From Deltaproteobacteria bacterium (GTDB taxonomy: Bacteria > Desulfobacterota > Binatia > Binatales > Binataceae), in assembly GCA_021780585.1 (NCBI GenBank), contig JAJXYM010000400.1:1-11748 (forward strand): a stretch of 11,748 nt of DNA, written 5' to 3'. The position numbers and the translations under genes were made by a program. Shown here piece by piece: positions 7,025 through 11,748 of the stretch (within the stretch, counting starts at the first letter, position 1; each line of letters opens with the position of its first letter). The notes beneath the pieces are model-generated. The model had not been told where the DNA came from. It saw only the letters and a list, made by a program, of their open reading frames with translations, and did no database searches.

Positions 7025-7486
7025 ATGAAGATCACTGAAATCCTGGGACCGGAGATGGTGCTGCCGGACCTCAAGGGAACGACCAAGCCCCAGATACTCC
7101 ATGAGCTGGCGGGATGCTTCGCCGCGCATTATCCGGAAATGAACGCCGCCGAGCTGGCCGCCGTGCTGGCCGAGCGCGAGCGGCTCGGTTCGACCGCGAT
7201 CGGCGACGGTATCGCGATTCCGCACGGCAAGGTGCGCGGCGTCACACGCATTCTGGGCGTCTTCGGACGCCATCGCACGGGCGTGGATTTCGAATCGCTC
7301 GACGGCGGTCCGACGCGTCTGTTCTTCGTGCTGGTCGCGCCCGAGGATTCCACCAGCCTGCATCTGAAGGCGCTGGCGCGGGTCTCGCGGCTGTTCAAGG
7401 ACAACGCCTTTCGCGAGAAGCTGATCGCGGCCTCCGGAGCCGGGGAGATTTACCGGCTAATCGTCGAAGAGGACGGCCGCTACTGA
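7025..7486 (+). CDS. ptsN: Nitrogen-regulatory PTS EIIA component
   Basis: EIIA-Ntr receives phosphate from the nitrogen PTS (EI-Ntr and NPr) and regulates potassium, nitrogen and envelope functions by protein-protein contact. The 153-residue protein is family-sized. The phospho-acceptor is His67 in GDGIAIPHGK. Other family blocks are LAERERLGSTAIG just before it and RLFFVLVAPEDSTSLHLKALARVSRLF after it. The ATG lies 4 bases after the hpf stop with only a weak upstream purine run, suggesting coupling to hpf. In many deltaproteobacteria hprK sits between ptsN and rapZ; here only 70 bases separate them. The phosphoryl donors (NPr, EI-Ntr) are not in the window. Confidence 0.95.
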   Translation: MKITEILGPEMVLPDLKGTTKPQILHELAGCFAAHYPEMNAAELAAVLAERERLGSTAIGDGIAIPHGKVRGVTRILGVFGRHRTGVDFESLDGGPTRLFFVLVAPEDSTSLHLKALARVSRLFKDNAFREKLIAASGAGEIYRLIVEEDGRY

Positions 7487-7491
7487 GCATC

Positions 7492-7514
7492 GGCGCCGCC
7501 CCGGGAGCGGCGCC
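7492..7514 (+). repeat. Perfect 8-bp hairpin between ptsN and rapZ
   Basis: GGCGCCGC (7492-7499) and GCGGCGCC (7507-7514) form a perfect 8-bp stem around the 7-base loop CCCGGGA. It begins 5 bases after the ptsN stop. No T tract follows, so it is not a canonical intrinsic terminator. It may stabilise the upstream mRNA 3' end or act as a processing or attenuation site before rapZ. The structure is directly visible; its role is inferred. Confidence 0.45.
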
Positions 7515-7556
7515 AGCGGTCAGTATCGGGAGCCGGCGCGCGATGAAGTTCCAGCG

Positions 7557-8447
7557 ATGAATGCGCAAGACGGCGGCGCGCTTTCGCCGACGCGGGTGAT
7601 AATCGTCACCGGCGTCTCCGGATCGGGGCGGGTCTCCGCGATGCGCGTGCTCGAGGACCTGGGCTTCTACTGCGTGGATAATCTGCCGGTCGCGCTGGCG
7701 CCGACGGTGGTCAGGCTGGCCGCCGCGCATGCGCCTCCGATCGCCAATGTCGCCCTGGGAATCGACGCCCGCGAGCGCATCTTTTTCCCCCAATGGCCGC
7801 GCGCGCTCGACGAACTCGAGCGCGCCGAAACCCGCCCGGAGATCATTTTCCTCGACGCTTCCGACGACGTGCTGGCGCGCCGCTACTCGGAAAGCCGCCG
7901 GCCCCATCCGCTGGCCGAAACCGGCCTCAGCGTCGCCGACAGTATCCGGCGCGAACGTCTCGCGCTGGCTGAAATCCGCGAGCGCGCCACCCGCGTCATC
8001 GACACCACCACGCTCACCGTGCATGAACTGCGCGAGGTCATGACGGCGGCCGTGATGGGCGCGGCGGACCGGCGGCAAATGGCGATTGCGCTGGTCTCGT
8101 TCGGCTACAAATACGGCCATCCGGTCGGACTCGACCTGATGCTTGATCTGCGCTTCATCCCGAATCCGTTTTTCGTCGCCGAGTTGAGCGCGCTCACCGG
8201 ACTCGACGCGCCCGTGCGCGAGTACGTGATGGCGCAACCGGAGGCGCAAGGATTTCTCGCGCGGACGGGCGAACTGCTCGAATTTCTCCTGCCGCTCTAT
8301 CGCCGCGAGGGCAAAAGCTATCTGACGATCGGACTCGGATGCACCGGCGGACGCCATCGCTCGCCCGTGCTGGCGCGCGAACTGCGCGACTGGCTGGCGC
8401 GGGCGGGATACGACGCGGCCGTGCGCGATCACGATCTCGCGCGCTGA
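7557..8447 (+). CDS. rapZ: RapZ/YvcJ-family nucleotide-binding protein with altered Walker A
   Basis: RapZ-family proteins combine an N-terminal P-loop domain with a C-terminal domain. In E. coli the C-terminal domain binds the GlmZ/GlmY sRNAs and controls amino-sugar synthesis for the envelope. The 296 residues include all recognisable blocks: the P-loop region from residue 19, RVLEDLGFYCVDNLPV, IIFLDASDDVLARRYSESRRPHPL (Walker B region), VHELREV, FGYKYGHPVGLDLMLDLRFIPNPFF, LTGLD and the C-terminal GCTGGRHRSP. The Walker A reads GVSGSGRVS, so the expected Lys25 is Arg and the next Ser/Thr is Val. The C-terminus ends HDLAR and lacks the KRK-type basic tail of the E. coli protein. ATG 7557 has no strong ribosome-binding site; GTG 7596, 13 codons in, is an alternative close to the E. 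coli start. Family assignment is firm, but the molecular role in this organism is not shown. Confidence 0.92.
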   Translation: MNAQDGGALSPTRVIIVTGVSGSGRVSAMRVLEDLGFYCVDNLPVALAPTVVRLAAAHAPPIANVALGIDARERIFFPQWPRALDELERAETRPEIIFLDASDDVLARRYSESRRPHPLAETGLSVADSIRRERLALAEIRERATRVIDTTTLTVHELREVMTAAVMGAADRRQMAIALVSFGYKYGHPVGLDLMLDLRFIPNPFFVAELSALTGLDAPVREYVMAQPEAQGFLARTGELLEFLLPLYRREGKSYLTIGLGCTGGRHRSPVLARELRDWLARAGYDAAVRDHDLAR

Positions 8448-8491
8448 CCGGAGCCGCGCGCGATAGCCTGGCGATCGAATCACAGCAACGC

Positions 8492-8637
8492 GGAATCTTC
8501 GCGCCCGCCGCCCGCGCCCGGCAGGGATGCTTCGCTTCGCTCAGAATCACAAATTCAGACCGTTCAGAATAACATGTGCGGCTTTGAATATTCCCCACCA
8601 TGTCATTCTGAGCGAGGCTGCCGACGCGAAGAATCCC
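8492..8637. repeat. Inverted copies of a dispersed-type intergenic repeat
   Basis: Between the convergent ends of rapZ and the SDR gene lie two inverted arms. The left arm (8524-8551) runs GGGATGCTTCGC then TTCGCTCAGAATCACA. The right arm (8601-8637), read on the minus strand, runs GGGATTCTTCGCG, nine extra bases, then CTCGCTCAGAATGACA. The arms match apart from three or four substitutions and that insertion. Partial copies occur at 8492-8503 (GGAATCTTCGCG) and 8563-8574 (TTCAGAATAACA). This TTCTTCGCTTCGCTCAGAATGACA-like unit is familiar as a dispersed REP/MITE-like intergenic repeat in many environmental bacteria; translated, it yields the spurious ILSEAKHP peptide. Mobility or terminator function is inferred. 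Confidence 0.7.
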
Positions 8638-8680
8638 GATCCGTCCAGCCACGTTAGGCAAGTCGTTCACGCGGCGCGGG

Positions 8681-9463
8681 TCAGTTCATGATGCTGCCGG
8701 CGTCGACGTTGATCGTCTGGCCGGTGACGCCGGCCGAAAGATCGCTGATCAGGAAGACGGCGACCCGCGCGACTTCGGCCTCGGTCACGATTCGCTGCAG
8801 CGCCGCGCCCGACTCGAAACCCTTGCGAATCTGCGCGTACGGCACGCCGAGCGCCTCCGCCCGCGCATGCATCACGCGCTCGATCCGATCGCCTTCGACC
8901 GCGCCGGGGCAGATGCAATTGACGCGCACTCCCGCCGGTCCCCATTCGCCGGCCAGCGTCTGCGTGAGCCCGATCATGGCCCATTTCGACGAGGCATAGG
9001 GCGAGCGCAGCGGATAGCCGCGCCGTCCGGCGCCCGAGGAGATCATCAGGACGTTGCCGCCGCCCTGCTTCGCCATCGCGGGCAGCGCCGCGCGCGCGGC
9101 AAGCCACGCGCCGGTCAGGTTGATATCGATCACTTCCTGCCATTCGGCGAGCGACATCTCGGTAAGCCGCTTGGTTGGTCCGGCGATTCCGGCGTTGTTG
9201 ACCAGGATATCGACGCGGCCGAAAGCCGCGATCGTCTGCTCGACCATCCGCGCGCAATCGGCCTCCTTGGCGACGTCGGTGCGAATCGTAATCGCCTTCG
9301 CGCCAAGCTTTTCGACCGCGGCGCGACTTTCGGCCAGCGGCCCTTCGGAGCGGGCGGCGAGCGCAAGCTTCATCCCGTGACGGGCGTAGGCGAGCGCGAT
9401 CTCCTTGCCGATTCCGTAACCGCCGCCGGTGATAATCGCGACCTTGTCCTTCAATTCCAGCAT
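8681..9463 (-). CDS. Classical short-chain dehydrogenase/reductase (SDR), FabG-like
   Basis: This is an NAD(P)-dependent oxidoreductase of the classical SDR family; the substrate cannot be told from sequence. The 260-residue protein has the Rossmann cofactor motif TGGGYGIG (residues 12-19), NNAG (89-92), the structural Asn115 in DINLTG, the catalytic Ser143 and the YxxxK pair Tyr156/Lys160 in YASSK, so the full tetrad is present. The CPGAVEGDRIERV block and the C-terminal VTGQTINVDAG are typical. Arg38 after strand beta-2 hints at NADPH but does not settle it. The start at 9463 (MLELKDKVAIITGG) is chosen because AAGGA lies about 10 bases upstream. The frame stays open upstream to 9562, but that adds 33 residues the family lacks. 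It is divergent from the methyltransferase gene and convergent with rapZ. Confidence 0.9.
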   Translation of the reverse strand: MLELKDKVAIITGGGYGIGKEIALAYARHGMKLALAARSEGPLAESRAAVEKLGAKAITIRTDVAKEADCARMVEQTIAAFGRVDILVNNAGIAGPTKRLTEMSLAEWQEVIDINLTGAWLAARAALPAMAKQGGGNVLMISSGAGRRGYPLRSPYASSKWAMIGLTQTLAGEWGPAGVRVNCICPGAVEGDRIERVMHARAEALGVPYAQIRKGFESGAALQRIVTEAEVARVAVFLISDLSAGVTGQTINVDAGSIMN

Positions 9464-9525
9464 CGCACGAAGTTCCTTTTGCCGATGGATTGGCGCGTGC
9501 GCCCGCAGCCGGGTCCGCGATCGCA

Positions 9526-9555
9526 AATCTAGTCCGGTCGCTGGTGCGATCACAA
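9526..9555 (-). promoter_or_regulatory. Possible promoter of the SDR gene
   Basis: On the minus strand TTGTGA (9550-9555, 4 of 6 to the -35 consensus) is followed after 18 bases by TAGATT (9526-9531, 4 of 6 to the -10). It lies about 60 bases upstream of the SDR start. The match is moderate and the region is otherwise GC-rich, so this is a tentative call. Confidence 0.25.
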
Positions 9556-9638
9556 ACGCCATGCGCCCGCGGCGACACGTTCACGCCGATGCCGGCGCGA
9601 TCCAGGTCGGTTCGATCGCCGCCGAGCATGATTCCGTC

Positions 9639-9681
9639 ATTCGATTTTCGAATTTTATCGCGGCGGTCTATAGCGTATAGA
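9639..9681 (+). promoter_or_regulatory. AT-rich dyads upstream of the methyltransferase gene
   Basis: In the 227-base divergent spacer an AT-rich stretch holds two perfect dyads: ATTCGA-TTT-TCGAAT (9639-9653) and TCTATA-GCG-TATAGA (9667-9681). The second ends 9 bases before the methyltransferase ATG and includes TATA-type -10-like hexamers. The local AT-richness contrasts with the surroundings, which suits a promoter/operator, but I cannot identify a matching -35. If the second dyad supplies the -10, the mRNA would be almost leaderless. Confidence 0.35.
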
Positions 9682-9690
9682 CTGGAATAG

Positions 9691-10518
9691 ATGGCGGCGG
9701 CGCTGGATTGCGGCAAGACGGCGGCGGATCAACTCAACCCGCCGATGAAGTGGGCGGGCGGCAAACGCTGGCTGCTCCCCCACCTGCGCGAGCTATGGCG
9801 CGGCCATGACCATCGCCGGCTGGTCGAGCCGTTCTGCGGCGGACTGGCGATCACGCTGGGGCTCAAGCCCGGACGCGCGCTGCTGAACGATATCAATCCG
9901 CACGCGGTCAACTTCTATCGATGGCTCAAACGCGGCTTGCGAATCGGTCTCCCGATGCGCAACGAAGCCACGCTGTATTACGAGCATCGCGCCCGCTTCA
10001 ATCAACTAATCGCGCTGGAACGGGATGATTCGGCGGAAGCGGCCGAACTCTTCTACTATCTGAATCGCACCGGCTACAACGGCCTGTGCCGGTTCAACGC
10101 CGATGGCTTCTTCAATGTGCCGTTCGGCCGGCACCATCGGATTAACTACCGTCGCGACTTTTCCGCGTACCGGCGCGAATTCGCCGGATGGAATTTCCGG
10201 CGCGGAGATTTTGCGCGGCTGAGGCTCGCGGCGGACGATTTCATTTACGCCGATCCGCCCTACGACGTCGAATTCACGCACTATGCGAAAGAGGGATTCG
10301 GATGGTCGGATCAGGTGCGGCTGGCGCGATGGCTCGCGCGTCATCCGGGTCCGGTCGCGCTGTCGAATCAGGCGACCGACCGGATTGTCGAGTTGTACCG
10401 TGCGCTCGGATTCCACCTGACGGTCCTGAGCGCGCCGCGCATGATCAATTGCACCGGAGATCGCAAGCCGGCGCTGGAAGTGCTCGCGGTCAAGGGCGTC
10501 GAACCCCGTCGCGCGTGA
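9691..10518 (+). CDS. dam: DNA adenine N6-methyltransferase, Dam/D12 class
   Basis: This enzyme transfers a methyl group from S-adenosylmethionine to adenine N6 in DNA. The 275-residue protein has the D12-class motifs in order: KWAGGK (20-25), the SAM-binding VEPFCGG (45-51), the family block YLNRTGYNGLCRFNADGFFNVPFG, and the catalytic DPPY (188-191). Dam of E. coli and M.DpnII-type enzymes share this layout and recognise GATC, so GATC is the likely target, but specificity is inferred. The ATG at 9691 has only a weak ribosome-binding site; the first 18 residues are not conserved, so a start at Met19 is possible. No restriction endonuclease gene is visible on either side, which suggests a solitary methyltransferase or the remnant of a restriction-modification system. 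It is divergent from the SDR gene. Confidence 0.93.
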   Translation: MAAALDCGKTAADQLNPPMKWAGGKRWLLPHLRELWRGHDHRRLVEPFCGGLAITLGLKPGRALLNDINPHAVNFYRWLKRGLRIGLPMRNEATLYYEHRARFNQLIALERDDSAEAAELFYYLNRTGYNGLCRFNADGFFNVPFGRHHRINYRRDFSAYRREFAGWNFRRGDFARLRLAADDFIYADPPYDVEFTHYAKEGFGWSDQVRLARWLARHPGPVALSNQATDRIVELYRALGFHLTVLSAPRMINCTGDRKPALEVLAVKGVEPRRA

Positions 10519-10583
10519 CCACGGCCTACGAACGCGGTCGGCCAACGCTGGCGGCTGCGACTCAGCGCCGGTCCGGACGCGCC

Positions 10584-10612
10584 TTGTCTCAAAACAGGCC
10601 GCTCCGTATCAT
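10584..10612 (+). promoter_or_regulatory. Candidate sigma-70 promoter for the TVP38-family gene
   Basis: TTGTCT (10584-10589, 4 of 6 to the -35) and TATCAT (10607-10612, 5 of 6 to the -10) are separated by exactly 17 bases in the gap after the methyltransferase gene. The expected transcription start, near 10619, lies only a few bases before ATG 10625. Either that message is nearly leaderless or translation begins at ATG 10685. Confidence 0.45.
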
Positions 10613-10624
10613 CAGGGTCTGCAT

Positions 10625-11332
10625 ATGGCGGCGGTTCCACAGATTCCCTCGGCCTCGGGCCGGCCTCCGACGCGGCCTTCCCCGATGCTCACCTGGTTGC
10701 GGATCGGCGGCCTCGCGCTGCTGATGGGCGGCTCGATCTATCTGCTGGCCACCCATGCGGAATGGTTCGAGAATCCGCGGCTGATCAAGGCGGAAGTGCA
10801 ATCATGGGGTTTCTGGGGGCCGGTCGCCTATATCGCCCTGTACGCCTTCGGGCCGTCGTTCCTGGTGCCGGGCGCGGTGATGACGATCGCGGGAGGATTG
10901 GCGTTCGGCGCGCTATGGGGCGCGGTGTGGTCGCTGGTGGGCGCCGATCTGGGCGCGCTGGTCGCGTTCGGCGCGGGACGTTTGCTGGGCCGCTCGTTCG
11001 TCGAGAACATGATTGGCGATCGTTTCCGCAAACTGCTCGCGCGGCTCGCGCGCAACGGCTTTTATATCATCCTCTATCTGCGGATCGTGCCCGTGATTCC
11101 TTATAACGCACTGAATCTGCTGGCCGGCGCCTCGCCGATCACCTTCAGCGATTATTTCTGGGCGAGCGCGGTCGGCTTGATCCCGGGCACGATTCTGTTC
11201 GCGCTGCTCGGCGACGCGCTATGGCATCCGACGCAGCCGCGCTTCTTCGCCGCGATCGCATTGATCCTGTGCTGCTTCGCCGCGGGCGAGGCCTATCGGC
11301 GCTGGAAAAAAGTCCCGGTCGAAGCCGACTGA
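10625..11332 (+). CDS. TVP38/TMEM64 (VTT/DedA-like) membrane protein
   Basis: This is an integral inner-membrane protein of the TVP38/TMEM64 family, related to DedA proteins and eukaryotic VTT proteins. Members are linked to lipid scrambling or small-molecule transport, but the substrate here is unknown. The 235 residues include a hydrophobic segment at about 24-43, then the VTT domain at about 65-200 with a FLVPGAVMTIAGGLAFG re-entrant-type segment, an Arg/Lys-rich loop (RFRKLLARLARNG), the signature LRIVPVIPYNALNLLAGAS and GLIPGTILFALLGD, then a last membrane helix at about 207-222 and a basic tail. The first 20 residues (Pro/Ser/Arg-rich) are atypical, so ATG 10685 could be the true start, although neither ATG has a good ribosome-binding site. 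The gene is convergent with ahcY. It has its own candidate promoter and need not be cotranscribed with dam. Confidence 0.87.
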   Translation: MAAVPQIPSASGRPPTRPSPMLTWLRIGGLALLMGGSIYLLATHAEWFENPRLIKAEVQSWGFWGPVAYIALYAFGPSFLVPGAVMTIAGGLAFGALWGAVWSLVGADLGALVAFGAGRLLGRSFVENMIGDRFRKLLARLARNGFYIILYLRIVPVIPYNALNLLAGASPITFSDYFWASAVGLIPGTILFALLGDALWHPTQPRFFAAIALILCCFAAGEAYRRWKKVPVEAD

Positions 11333-11370
11333 CGCGCCCGCTCGCGCGGTTTGCGCGCTCCTTAACCCTC

Positions 11371-11410
11371 AAAAAAAACAACGGACGGGCGCCAATCAGC
11401 GTCCGTCCGT
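11371..11410 (-). terminator. Rho-independent terminator of ahcY
   Basis: Read on the minus strand, ACGGACGG (11410-11403) and CCGTCCGT (11388-11381) form a perfect 8-bp GC-rich stem. An inner 3-bp extension can form after one mismatch, leaving a 6-base loop. The stem is followed by TG and eight consecutive T (plus-strand A run 11371-11378). It lies 33 bases beyond the ahcY stop. The plus strand has no T tract after the stem, so termination is directional, although the hairpin may also protect the convergent transcript. Confidence 0.9.
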
Positions 11411-11442
11411 CGCGATTTATGCGGTAGCGTTCGGCGCCCGAC

Positions 11443-11748
11443 TCAGGTGCCGGATTGCCAGCTCGACAGATATTTCTTCTGCTCCTCGGAGAGCGCGTCG
11501 ATCCGGATACCCATCGCCGCCAGCTTGAGGCTCGCGACCTCCTCGTCGATCGCCGGCGGGACTTCATGCACCTTGACCGGCATGGTCGCGCTGGTCGCGG
11601 TCCAGCGCGCGGCCAGCGCCTGCGTCGCGAAGCTCATATCCATCACCTGCGCGGGATGGCCCTCGGCGCAGGCGAGATTGACCAGCCGGCCCTGGCCCAG
11701 GATAAACAGCGTGCGGCCGTTGGCGAGCAGGTAGGCGTCAACGTGATT
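11443..11748 (-). CDS. ahcY: S-adenosylhomocysteine hydrolase, C-terminal part (cut by window edge)
   Basis: AhcY hydrolyses S-adenosylhomocysteine to adenosine and homocysteine, removing the product inhibitor of methyltransferases. Only the last 101 residues lie in the window; the gene continues past 11748 on the minus strand. The visible part has NHVDAYLLANGRTLFILGQG, the family-specific GRLVNLACAEGHPAQVMDMSF (VNL, then GHP and MD-SF) and the tail EVPPAIDEEVASLKL followed by MGIRID and EEQKKYLSSW. The protein ends SSWQSGT and lacks the KPxHYRY tail of the usual proteobacterial/eukaryotic form, resembling the shorter archaeal/thermotogal subtype. The stop is 11443-11445. A strong intrinsic terminator follows, so this is the end of its transcription unit. 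Confidence 0.92.
   Translation of the reverse strand, partial: NHVDAYLLANGRTLFILGQGRLVNLACAEGHPAQVMDMSFATQALAARWTATSATMPVKVHEVPPAIDEEVASLKLAAMGIRIDALSEEQKKYLSSWQSGT

Noticed and set aside
7395..8483. A 362-codon minus-strand frame opposite rapZ
   Set aside because: It mirrors rapZ, is Arg-rich and has no family features.
8194..8670. Minus-strand frame containing the peptide VILSEAKHP
   Set aside because: This peptide is the known false translation of the dispersed intergenic repeat, and the rest of the frame is antisense to rapZ.
8667..9716. A 349-codon minus-strand frame overlapping the SDR gene
   Set aside because: It is frame-shifted against the SDR gene, whose motifs are intact in the other frame, and its Arg-rich product has no domain.
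11333..11370. Possible plus-strand terminator after the TVP38 gene
   Set aside because: The GCGC repeats could pair, but there is no T tract on this strand; the clear terminator signal just beyond serves the minus strand.

Overview
This GC-rich window comes from a Gram-negative (diderm) bacterium. It carries Kdo and LPS-transport genes joined to the sigma-54 / nitrogen-PTS cluster. The order kdsB-pyrG-kdsA-lptC-lptA-rpoN-hpf-ptsN-rapZ resembles the deltaproteobacterial arrangement. A member of the old Deltaproteobacteria or a relative (Desulfobacterota, Myxococcota, Binatota-like) is my best guess, but taxonomy is inference only.

Layout, left to right. Positions 1-180 hold a candidate kdsB promoter with a 20-bp near-palindrome and no gene I can support. 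Positions 181-3422 hold kdsB, pyrG and kdsA, tightly packed and all starting with GTG. KdsB consumes CTP, PyrG makes CTP and KdsA makes the Kdo-8-phosphate precursor, so the three form one pathway block. Positions 3423-3604 are a spacer with three short inverted repeats. Positions 3605-7486 carry lptC, lptA, rpoN, hpf and ptsN, mostly overlapping or abutting. A short spacer with a perfect hairpin leads to rapZ (7557-8447). The genes often found between these neighbours (kdsD and kdsC before lptC, lptB between lptA and rpoN, hprK between ptsN and rapZ) are not in the window.

Positions 8448-8680 separate the convergent rapZ and SDR genes and hold inverted copies of a dispersed-type intergenic repeat. 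From 8681 the content becomes accessory-like: a minus-strand short-chain dehydrogenase, a divergent Dam-like adenine methyltransferase with no visible restriction partner, and a TVP38/TMEM64-type membrane protein. At the right edge, on the minus strand, lies the 3' end of ahcY with a strong rho-independent terminator. AhcY regenerates the methyl cycle and would remove the S-adenosylhomocysteine made by any methyltransferase, but no operon links it to the Dam-like gene.

I see no phage, CRISPR array, tRNA, rRNA or toxin-antitoxin module, and no clearly novel multi-gene system. The points most worth a second look are the altered Walker A motif of RapZ, the omissions in the lpt/rpoN cluster, the basic N-terminal extension of HPF, the palindrome at the kdsB promoter, the intergenic repeat, and the short archaeal/thermotogal-like C-terminus of AhcY.
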